A DNA stretch of 13,882 nucleotides from JBAYDV01 sp041668045 (GTDB lineage Bacteria > Bacteroidota > Bacteroidia > Bacteroidales > UBA932), in assembly GCA_041668045.1 (NCBI GenBank), contig JBAYDV010000055.1, forward strand, positions 1 to 13,882, given 5' to 3'. Shown piece by piece: positions 1 through 7,481 of this stretch (the first letter of the stretch is position 1; the number at the start of each line of letters is the position of its first letter). The notes below the pieces were generated by a model. The model saw only the letters and a list, made by a program, of their open reading frames with translations, made no database searches and had not been told where the DNA came from. Both the position numbers and the translations under genes were made by a program.

Positions 1-1245
1 CACCTCTAATTCAGTAGATGAAACAGGACTTACTTCTACAGGATCTGGAGCATCATTAAATAATACCTGACGCACTAAATCTAAATCCGTTCCTGTAATC
101 ATAAAACTTTCTCCAGCAGTAAATTCTAAAGGAGACATAGAAGTAATAACAGGTTTAACATAAGCAGGCACCGTCAATTCAACAGTCTTAAGAGCCTGAG
201 TATTAAGCGTTATAGTAAGAGAATTAGCTACATCAGGAACAGTAGCGACGAGCGAAGTCTCATCACTTGAGATAATAGTAGCCTCAACATCACCAAACAT
301 AAGAGAAGACACTAAATCCATATCTATACCGACCAGATTAAACTCTTCACCATTTTTTAAGACTGCTTCTTGAATCACCACTTCACTTGGCACTTTCATC
401 TCGAATTCATCAGAGCTTTCTATCATTAATCCAGATTTAGCAACTAATGTAACAACACCATCTTGAGCATCTACAGGAACTGTAACTGTAATTATGGTAT
501 TATCATCATTAATAGAAAAATCAGTAACTTCCTTATCCCCAGCGAAGATAATTTTACTAACTAAATCAAAATCAGTACCAGTTAAAGTAGCTTCGCTACC
601 TGCTTTTATTAATTTCGGGGCAATAATATTTAGAGCTGGAGCGACCACTGTAGTAACTTCGTCATTATACACTTCGATCGGGATTTCTGCTCCATTTGAA
701 ACTCTGATTTTACCAGTACGAGCTTCCGCAGGAACTATTACTACTATCTCCTTCCTGCTACTAGATACAAAATCGCTAACCTCCACATTATCAGAGAATA
801 TTACACTCTTAACATTATTTAGATAATCTCCTTTAATAGTAAGTTCATCTCCAGCTTTTACAGTAGTAGGTAAACAAGACGTTATAGAAATTGGTTCTGA
901 AAAAGTTAATTCTGTCATAGTAGTAATAATATCACCACTATTAGTCGTTAAAGTAACTTTTCCTGGTTGTGCTTCTTGTGGCACTGTTAATTTTATCAGA
1001 TCTGAACTAATAGTATCAAATTGATTAATCTCAATCCCTTGAGGTAAGGTAATACTTGATATTTTATCTAAGTTTAAACCAATAAATGATATCTGTCCTC
1101 CTCGAAGTGCAGGACTTGGTCCAAATACATGAAGTATTGTTTCTCCATCGCTATTATCTTTATCACACGAAGTAAAAGAAAAACATAGCAATGACACTAA
1201 CGCTGTAAGTGTTAGTAATTTCGTTATATATTTATATATTTTCAT
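1..1245 (-). CDS. Multi-TIG/IPT repeat surface lipoprotein of the PUL (partial, C-terminus beyond left edge)
   Basis: Reading the minus strand from the ATG at 1245 gives 415 codons open to the window edge with no stop, so this is the N-terminal part of a larger protein. Residues 1-26 form a lipoprotein signal ending in lipobox FTSC, with Cys27. The following DKDNSDGE is acidic, as in the Bacteroidota surface-lipoprotein export signal. The rest is a tandem array of about five Ig-like TIG/IPT repeats at roughly 36-112, 117-192, 204-284, 288-360 and 364 onward. Each has a P..(K/T)AG(D/E/S)..(L/I)(T/K)G opening strand, a (D/N)xDLVxxxxF strand (e.g. TDFDLVSKIIF, IDMDLVSSLMF, TDLDLVRQVLF) and a (T/V)VP.xA..G turn. 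It starts 14 bp after the preceding gene and is last in the visible operon. TIG arrays in PUL lipoproteins usually act as spacers holding a binding or catalytic domain away from the outer membrane. No such domain is visible, so it may lie in the missing C-terminus. A surface glycan-binding protein is the likeliest role; a TIG-bearing enzyme is possible. Confidence 0.85.
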   Translation of the reverse strand, partial: MKIYKYITKLLTLTALVSLLCFSFTSCDKDNSDGETILHVFGPSPALRGGQISFIGLNLDKISSITLPQGIEINQFDTISSDLIKLTVPQEAQPGKVTLTTNSGDIITTMTELTFSEPISITSCLPTTVKAGDELTIKGDYLNNVKSVIFSDNVEVSDFVSSSRKEIVVIVPAEARTGKIRVSNGAEIPIEVYNDEVTTVVAPALNIIAPKLIKAGSEATLTGTDFDLVSKIIFAGDKEVTDFSINDDNTIITVTVPVDAQDGVVTLVAKSGLMIESSDEFEMKVPSEVVIQEAVLKNGEEFNLVGIDMDLVSSLMFGDVEATIISSDETSLVATVPDVANSLTITLNTQALKTVELTVPAYVKPVITSMSPLEFTAGESFMITGTDLDLVRQVLFNDAPDPVEVSPVSSTELEV

Positions 1246-1259
1246 AATTTATGTGCTAT

Positions 1260-2510
1260 TTATTTTTCAATAGGTACTACTCGAATATTATCTATACAGA
1301 CAGATAGATTACAATCTTTTCCTGCCTCACCTCCGTTATAAACGAAGAATGTCAAGCCTCCATAATTCCCAACTGGCTGAATATCAGTTATATTATTTCC
1401 TTCTGCATCATAATGGAAATTTTTCAAAGGAAAACTAACTGTAACCCATCCATCAGTCTTATAAGAACCTGTCTCTGCCCATGGTTTCCATATTCCTCTT
1501 GGTACAGATTTATCTGCTATATAAGAGTTAGTATTATTAGTTGACCAAGGTGTAAATATCATTTGGAGAGCATTAGCTGACCAATCTTCAGTTACATTAA
1601 TCTCGAATTTTAATTCATAATCTTGTGGATCTCCAGTAAAGAAATCTCCCTTTGGTCGTCCATTGGCTGACCCCCATAAATTAAATGATCTTCCATCCTC
1701 AGTAAAATCACTAGGATTATCTCCGACCATAGCTCCATGGAAATACACATATTTTCCAGTTATCCCCTCTGGATTAGAATCCTGGATATCTCCAGCTCTC
1801 CAACCTCCAGCAGCATCAAGGTTATCCCAATCCAAAATCATATTTCTATCATCTCTAAATTGAAATTTAGATCTACCTGTTCCATAAATAGATTTAACAC
1901 TTATGTAACCTTTTTGAGCTCCTTCTGGAATCGTAAATACTACATGGTCTACATCAACAGATATTATATTAGTAACAGGGACATCTCCTGCCATGGTAAT
2001 AGTAAGAGGATCGTTAGGATCATCTATTAAATAATTACCATAAATAACTGCCTGATCTCCTGCTTTAGCATATTCACAAGAGATACTACTCACTAGTGGC
2101 GTTGGCACTATTACTTTAAATGGATATGATAGAGTATCTTTATCTTTAGTAATCATATAAATACTATTAGTCACACTTTCAGGAATAGTTTTAGGAATAC
2201 TTACTATAAGTGTTCTATCGGTAATATAACTAGTATTCAGAATAGCTTTCTGGTCATTAAACCATAATTCTCTTATACTTGTTAGATTATCTCCGACTAA
2301 ACATATCGTACTCTCCATAAATGCTGCATCTATTAAAGAGTCAGCACTTTCTTTATTTGGGACTCTCACATATTCAATATGTGGTTCACCTGAGGTTAAC
2401 TTAAACTCATCAGGGTTATCATCACAAGAAGATACCATTACCTGAGTAGTAAAAGCCATCAAACCTATGATTAATGCATTCGTTATATATTTTAATTTAA
2501 ACATCTTCAT
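1260..2510 (-). CDS. Surface glycan-binding lipoprotein (SGBP-like, TIG domains plus C-terminal beta-sandwich)
   Basis: A 416-residue outer-membrane lipoprotein predicted to bind the target glycan at the cell surface beside the SusC/SusD complex. The signal peptide ends in lipobox VSSC (Cys29), followed by DDNPDEF, an acidic surface-export type signal. Residues ~40-135 and ~137-218 look like two TIG/Ig-like domains; the second has the YAKAGDQAVIYGNYL opening and a VVFTIPEGAQKGYISV turn. Residues ~224-416 form a separate aromatic-rich domain starting ILDWDNLDAAGGW, containing Trp228, 237, 279, 310, 322, 341, 344 and 355, and ending in a strand CIDNIRVVPIEK typical of carbohydrate-binding beta-sandwiches. 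This architecture matches the PUL SGBP-B class, including the xyloglucan-binding type, but that ligand is not proven here. The start lies 6 bp after the susD stop; a second in-frame Met at codon 3 is equally possible. No Shine-Dalgarno sequence is seen. Confidence 0.88.
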   Translation of the reverse strand: MKMFKLKYITNALIIGLMAFTTQVMVSSCDDNPDEFKLTSGEPHIEYVRVPNKESADSLIDAAFMESTICLVGDNLTSIRELWFNDQKAILNTSYITDRTLIVSIPKTIPESVTNSIYMITKDKDTLSYPFKVIVPTPLVSSISCEYAKAGDQAVIYGNYLIDDPNDPLTITMAGDVPVTNIISVDVDHVVFTIPEGAQKGYISVKSIYGTGRSKFQFRDDRNMILDWDNLDAAGGWRAGDIQDSNPEGITGKYVYFHGAMVGDNPSDFTEDGRSFNLWGSANGRPKGDFFTGDPQDYELKFEINVTEDWSANALQMIFTPWSTNNTNSYIADKSVPRGIWKPWAETGSYKTDGWVTVSFPLKNFHYDAEGNNITDIQPVGNYGGLTFFVYNGGEAGKDCNLSVCIDNIRVVPIEK

Positions 2511-2516
2511 ATTATT

Positions 2517-4235
2517 TTATAAACTTATTTTACTAAAATCAAATGGTTGAGGATCTTCCATTAATAGAGGATTCATCGTTAAATCTGTCTCAGGGAAAGG
2601 AAGATAGAAATTCTCATCTGTAATATTAGGAGCATCTAGCAAACCTGAATAAGCCACTGAACTTTCATTACTTGTGCCTTTATAATAAGATTCCAGGCCT
2701 GTATAAGAAGATCTTTTTTGAGCTTTTAATAAAGCAATAGCTTCTGCAGGTTTATAATAATGTAATCTAACGAAATCATACCAACGATCTCCTTCAAAGG
2801 CTAATTCTAGTCTTCTTTCTTTCCAGATATCATCAAATGTTATACTTGTTCTTGGTTCTTCTCCTTTAACAGAACGACCTCTCACTGCATTAAAAGCAGA
2901 TAACGCTTTCGCATCTGTCGTAGATTCTGCATTGCCTAGAGTAGCCTCAGCATAAATTAGATATACATCTGCTAAACGTAGGATGTGTGTAGAAAGACTA
3001 GTTGACATATTAGTCAAAGCATCTCCTGAGATAGCATGATCGGCTGCATCACCTACTAATTGTTTAACACAACTAGCACCTGTAGGTGTCTGAAGAGTAC
3101 CAGGGCCATCAGGATTATTGACACAGAAATCCCACCAATCAAATCCCCCTTTATCTGTCCAGAAATAATCATATTTATCTCCATACATCATCATAGTAGC
3201 TTTTCTACGTGCATCTTTATTATTTCTTGAAAGACTTAAAGCATTCTCGCCAAAAGCCTCTTGAAGATCTACAGTCGGACCTGTATATCCACCCCAGTTA
3301 GCACCTGTTTCATCAAATCCTGCAATAGCCATATCTGATTGAAATGAATTTTGAGTAGTCCATATGCCAGTAGATTTCCATTGCCATGATATAAGAGCTT
3401 CTGAATTATAATTATTAGCTATTCTGAAAATATCTGAATAATTAGTCATTAATGTACGTCCACTTTCATATATTACTTTTCCTGCATATTCTTTAGCCAT
3501 ATCAAGATCGTCCTGATTTCTGCTACCACTCATACCCAAGCCAGATTTAGTAAGATAGACCTTAGCTAAAAGTCCCATTGCAGAATATTGATCTATTCTA
3601 CCAGGGTCATTTTTTTCAGGCAATAAATCTATGGCTTTTTCTAACATCATTATAATATATTTATATACGTCAGACTCTGGTGCTTTATAATAATTATTAT
3701 ATCCTCCTTCTACTATCTGTTTAGTATTATCATAAATAATAGGTACTGGCCCAAAGACTCTGACTAAATAGAAATATGCTAAAGCCTTCATAGTCATAGC
3801 TTCTCCTTTAACAGTATTTTTAGTCTCTTCTGATACATCTGGCCCTGATTTCAAATTAATATTTTGAATTACTGCATTACAATGTGCATTTACAGACCAT
3901 AAAGATGCTGACATGTTTACCAAATCATCATCAGTAGAGTTTAGTGTAAAAGTCATATATTTACCACTTGTCCCAGAAGTACCAGAAAAGTAATTACCTG
4001 CTAGAGCATCTCCCACTCTTATAAATCCTCTTTGGAAATCGTACCATGGAGAATTGTATAGTGGATTAGCTGCTTGGAAACACTGTTCATCTGTTTTATA
4101 AAAAGTGTCTATAGTATAGCTATCATCTGTAGGACAATCCAAGAAATCTTCGCATGAGGACAGTCCAATCGTTATAACAGCCAATATTATTATTTTATTG
4201 AATATTTTATATGTTTTCATTTTATTATTCCTCAT
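2517..4235 (-). CDS. susD: SusD/RagB-family starch-binding-like outer-membrane lipoprotein
   Basis: This is the glycan-capturing lid of the SusCD importer, a 572-residue lipoprotein with lipobox LSSC (Cys28 from the first Met) followed by EDFLD, the classic SusD N-terminus. The N-terminal SusD-like region includes helices around NAHCNAVIQNI and MKALAYFYLVRVFGPVPIIYD, and TPR-like helices with AIDLLPE and AMGLLAKVYL. The C-terminal SusD/RagB region has HILRLADVYLIYAEATL, FNAVRGR, WKERRLELAFEGDRWYDFVR and the terminal LPFPETDLTMNP. Length is normal for the family. It follows susC by one base, so translation is probably coupled. The first ATG (4235) gives MRNNK; a second at 4220 (MKTYK) has GAGGA 8 nt upstream and yields a tidier signal peptide, so the real start may be 4220. 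Ligand specificity cannot be read from the sequence. The symbol denotes family, not starch use. Confidence 0.97.
   Translation of the reverse strand: MRNNKMKTYKIFNKIIILAVITIGLSSCEDFLDCPTDDSYTIDTFYKTDEQCFQAANPLYNSPWYDFQRGFIRVGDALAGNYFSGTSGTSGKYMTFTLNSTDDDLVNMSASLWSVNAHCNAVIQNINLKSGPDVSEETKNTVKGEAMTMKALAYFYLVRVFGPVPIIYDNTKQIVEGGYNNYYKAPESDVYKYIIMMLEKAIDLLPEKNDPGRIDQYSAMGLLAKVYLTKSGLGMSGSRNQDDLDMAKEYAGKVIYESGRTLMTNYSDIFRIANNYNSEALISWQWKSTGIWTTQNSFQSDMAIAGFDETGANWGGYTGPTVDLQEAFGENALSLSRNNKDARRKATMMMYGDKYDYFWTDKGGFDWWDFCVNNPDGPGTLQTPTGASCVKQLVGDAADHAISGDALTNMSTSLSTHILRLADVYLIYAEATLGNAESTTDAKALSAFNAVRGRSVKGEEPRTSITFDDIWKERRLELAFEGDRWYDFVRLHYYKPAEAIALLKAQKRSSYTGLESYYKGTSNESSVAYSGLLDAPNITDENFYLPFPETDLTMNPLLMEDPQPFDFSKISL
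4229..4233 (-). promoter_or_regulatory. Possible Shine-Dalgarno (GAGGA) for an internal susD start
   Basis: On the minus strand GAGGA lies 8 nt before the ATG at 4220, inside the first codons of the longest reading frame. No comparable motif precedes the other genes checked here, as is usual in Bacteroidota. It therefore argues for translation from codon 6 of the long version (567 residues), though chance occurrence is possible. Confidence 0.4.
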
Positions 4236-4236
4236 T

Positions 4237-7200
4237 TTAGAATGTCAAATTAATACCAAATGTATATACTTGTGGAGATGGATAACGGCCATTATCTAAA
4301 CCATATACATTAGAACTTGTCGTACTAACACCTATTTCAGGGTCATAGCCTGAGTATTTAGTAAAAGTAAAAAGATTCTGAAGATTAGTATAAACTCTTA
4401 ATTTCTGTATTCCTAGTTTATGTGAGAGCTTGTCTGAGAATGTGTATCCGAATGTTATATTCTTAATTCTTATATAGCTACCATCTTCAATATATCTATC
4501 ACTTATTCTATCGTTATCATTTGGATCATTAGAGATAGCTCTTGGAATATCAGTATCTCCAGATGCTACTACATTCGTAATATCATCATACCAATTATTA
4601 ACTTCCACTCCATTAACATAAGCAGGGTATGTTTTATCTGGATTAATAGCTACGACTCTTGTTCTATCCTTTACTTTTTCAAGTTGATTATACCATGAAC
4701 TACTCATATTAGAAAGTGTCATTGACATGTAATTTAATATATCATTACCATAGGATCCAGTAATAAAAATAGACATGTCAAAATTCTTGTAAGCGAATGT
4801 GTTAGTCATACCAAAGGTGAAATCAGGCATTGGGGAACCTATCTTAGTACGGTCGAAATTATCTATGACTCCATCAGGCTCACCATTTGGTCCACTTATA
4901 TCTTTGTATTTTAAATCGCCTACCCAAGTAGTATTCGTTCTATTGAAAACTCCATCAGATGGATATTTAACTGGCTTAGGTGAATTTTGCAAGTCTTCTA
5001 AATCTTGGTAAACACCATCTACTTTATAACCATAAAAACTATAAAGAGGTTCTCCTATTTTACTTAATGTTACGATATCACTCCACTGACCATAACCTTC
5101 TATAGCTGAAGCCTCTGTACCATCTAGTGCCTCTAATTTGTTTTTATTAAAAGATATTTGGAAGTCTGTGTCCCATGTAAATTCTCCAGTGAAATTATGA
5201 GTAGTAAGAGCGATCTCAAGACCTTTATTACTAATTTTACCATAATTACCCCAAGGTGATGCTAGTACTGAAGAAGCATTACCACGAGTTCCCATATATG
5301 AAGGAAGCTGCATAGGCATTAACATATCTTTAGATATTTTATTGTATAAATCGACAGTTAACATTATTCTGTTATCGAAGAATCCTAAATCAATTCCTAA
5401 ATTTGTTTGATTCTGTGTCTCCCATTGAATATATGGATTAGCTATATTCGACTGTCTATAACCAAGGCCTAATGAAGATGGCATTTTAGAGATAGCAGCA
5501 CCCCATTTATATCCACCTATGTTTGAGTTACCTGTTTGCCCCCATCCTATACGAAGTTTAGCTGTAGATACTACATCTTTAAGTGGTTCAAAAAATTCTT
5601 CATTGTTAATTTTCCAAGAAGCTGCTCCAGCATGGAAACCTGCCCATCTGTTCTCAGGTCCGAAGTTAGAAGAGCCATCATAACGATAAGTATAAGTAGC
5701 GAAATATCTATCATCGTAATTATAAGTTAGACGTGTATAGAATGAAGCCATTGTAGATTTTCCAAATCCTGAAGAAATAGTAGGATCTTCTCCTAAATTA
5801 GGATTTTGCACATCATTTGATGGAAGATTAGTAGTAGCAGCACTTAAATATTCCCATTTTGATTCCCAAGCTTCTTGACCAGCCATCGCTGTTATATGGT
5901 GTTTCTTATAATCTTTATTATAGGTTAAATAATTCTTTATTTGAAAATAGGTATTATCATTTTTTCTCCAACTACTTTTATTTTGAGATCTAGTATATGA
6001 ACCGTATTTTACTGTTGGATTGAAATATTTACCAGTAGAATGTCCGGAGTTGAAACCTACTTCAGATCTCCATGATAGACCTTTGATTATATCTATGTTA
6101 GCATATACATTGCCTTGTAATTGCTCTCTTTTTAACTGTCTGTCATCATCTTCTGCTAAGGCGATAGGATTAACCCTGGTATATCCTTCTCTGACTACTG
6201 AGGCATATCCTCCATCCATATCATAAATTGGTATATCTGGTGGTGTATCTAGGGCAAATCTTACTACTCCTTCTTCACTATCTACTAATACGAGGTTTTC
6301 ATTTGTTTTAGAATAACTAATATTTACTCCTACTTTAAACCATTTTTTCAAATTGGCATCTAGATTAGTACGGAATGAATATCTGTCAAATTTTGTACCT
6401 ATGACTGTTCCATCTTGATTAAGATAAGATCCTGATATATAATATTTAACCTTGTCTGTTCCTCCACTTGCTGATAACTGATGTTGCTGCATCGGTGCAT
6501 GTTGAAAAATAGCATCTTGCCAATTCGTTCCATTGCCTAGTAATGATACATCACTATATTCAGGATTATCAAACGAGCTGTCGTATTGAGCGAAATCGTT
6601 AGCATAATTAGCAAAGTCTTGTAAATTCATCATATTAATTCGTGAACTTTGTCTCTGTATGCCATACATGCCATTATATGTAAATTTGGCTTCTCCTGCT
6701 TTACCTCTTTTAGTAGTTATAAGCACTACTCCATTTGCTCCTTGAGCTCCATAAATAGCAGTAGCTGATGCATCTTTTAGAATCTCCATTGAAAGGATAT
6801 CTGCTGGGTTAATAGTCGATAATGGAGAAATAGTAGATGAACTACCATTTCCTAATGGTTCTAGCCCATAGCTGGCTGCACTGCCTCCTGTGGACTGAAC
6901 GATAACACCATCGATAACATATAAAGGTTCTGCATTAGCATTGATGGTAGATTGACCACGTACTCGAATAGAAGTAGCTCCTCCAGGAGCTCCTGAAGTA
7001 CTAACAGAGGTGACACCTGCTGCACGTCCTTGTAATGCCTGGTCTAGATTAGTTATAATGGATCCTTTTAAACTTTCTTCTCCAACAGAAACTGATGCTC
7101 CTGATAAATCACTTTTTTTCATAGATCCATAGCCGACTACGACTACTTCATCTAGAAGGTGTTCATCTTGAATCATTTGAATATTCAGGATAGTTTGATT

Positions 7201-7464
7201 TGAAGAGATTTGTGTTTCCAGGGTCTTGTATCCAATATTTGTAAAAACAAGTATTGGCGAAGTTTGGGGAACATTTAATTGATATTTTCCATCTATATCT
7301 GTAGATGTACCAATAGACGTTCCTTTTACCATGACATAGACACCGACCATAGTTTCTCCTGTTTTAGCGTCAGTTACCTGACCTTTTAGGGGAATCACAG
7401 TCTGCGCTAATAGCTGACTACTAATAATTAGTAGTGTTGTCATTAGAATGATTAGTTTTTTCAT
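4237..7464 (-). CDS. susC: SusC/RagA-family TonB-dependent outer-membrane glycan transporter
   Basis: A 1075-residue outer-membrane porin that imports oligosaccharides using TonB energy, working with the SusD lid encoded one base downstream. Residues 1-20 are a Sec signal peptide (cut near LLA-QT). Residues ~25-100 are a carboxypeptidase-regulatory-like Ig domain (VTDAKTGETMVGVYVMVKGT, then GTSTDIDGKYQLNVP). A TonB box DEVVVVGYG lies at 105-113. The plug follows, with LDQALQGRAAGV, SIRVRGQSTINANAEPLYVI and the family signature ILKDASATAIYGAQGANGVV (228-247). The remainder is a beta-barrel with repeated aromatic strands, ending YTFGINLTF, a typical C-terminal barrel strand with terminal Phe. 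There is no N-terminal STN signalling domain, so it is unlikely to signal to an anti-sigma factor. That fits control by the nearby AraC protein. It lies 17 bp after the GH3 gene. Substrate is unknown from sequence. Confidence 0.97.
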   Translation of the reverse strand: MKKLIILMTTLLIISSQLLAQTVIPLKGQVTDAKTGETMVGVYVMVKGTSIGTSTDIDGKYQLNVPQTSPILVFTNIGYKTLETQISSNQTILNIQMIQDEHLLDEVVVVGYGSMKKSDLSGASVSVGEESLKGSIITNLDQALQGRAAGVTSVSTSGAPGGATSIRVRGQSTINANAEPLYVIDGVIVQSTGGSAASYGLEPLGNGSSSTISPLSTINPADILSMEILKDASATAIYGAQGANGVVLITTKRGKAGEAKFTYNGMYGIQRQSSRINMMNLQDFANYANDFAQYDSSFDNPEYSDVSLLGNGTNWQDAIFQHAPMQQHQLSASGGTDKVKYYISGSYLNQDGTVIGTKFDRYSFRTNLDANLKKWFKVGVNISYSKTNENLVLVDSEEGVVRFALDTPPDIPIYDMDGGYASVVREGYTRVNPIALAEDDDRQLKREQLQGNVYANIDIIKGLSWRSEVGFNSGHSTGKYFNPTVKYGSYTRSQNKSSWRKNDNTYFQIKNYLTYNKDYKKHHITAMAGQEAWESKWEYLSAATTNLPSNDVQNPNLGEDPTISSGFGKSTMASFYTRLTYNYDDRYFATYTYRYDGSSNFGPENRWAGFHAGAASWKINNEEFFEPLKDVVSTAKLRIGWGQTGNSNIGGYKWGAAISKMPSSLGLGYRQSNIANPYIQWETQNQTNLGIDLGFFDNRIMLTVDLYNKISKDMLMPMQLPSYMGTRGNASSVLASPWGNYGKISNKGLEIALTTHNFTGEFTWDTDFQISFNKNKLEALDGTEASAIEGYGQWSDIVTLSKIGEPLYSFYGYKVDGVYQDLEDLQNSPKPVKYPSDGVFNRTNTTWVGDLKYKDISGPNGEPDGVIDNFDRTKIGSPMPDFTFGMTNTFAYKNFDMSIFITGSYGNDILNYMSMTLSNMSSSWYNQLEKVKDRTRVVAINPDKTYPAYVNGVEVNNWYDDITNVVASGDTDIPRAISNDPNDNDRISDRYIEDGSYIRIKNITFGYTFSDKLSHKLGIQKLRVYTNLQNLFTFTKYSGYDPEIGVSTTSSNVYGLDNGRYPSPQVYTFGINLTF

Positions 7465-7481
7465 TTTAAATAGATTAATAA

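Noticed and set aside
494..826. Plus-strand open frame of 110 codons.
   Set aside because: It lies antisense inside the TIG-repeat lipoprotein, which has a signal peptide and recognisable domains; the plus-strand translation resembles no family.
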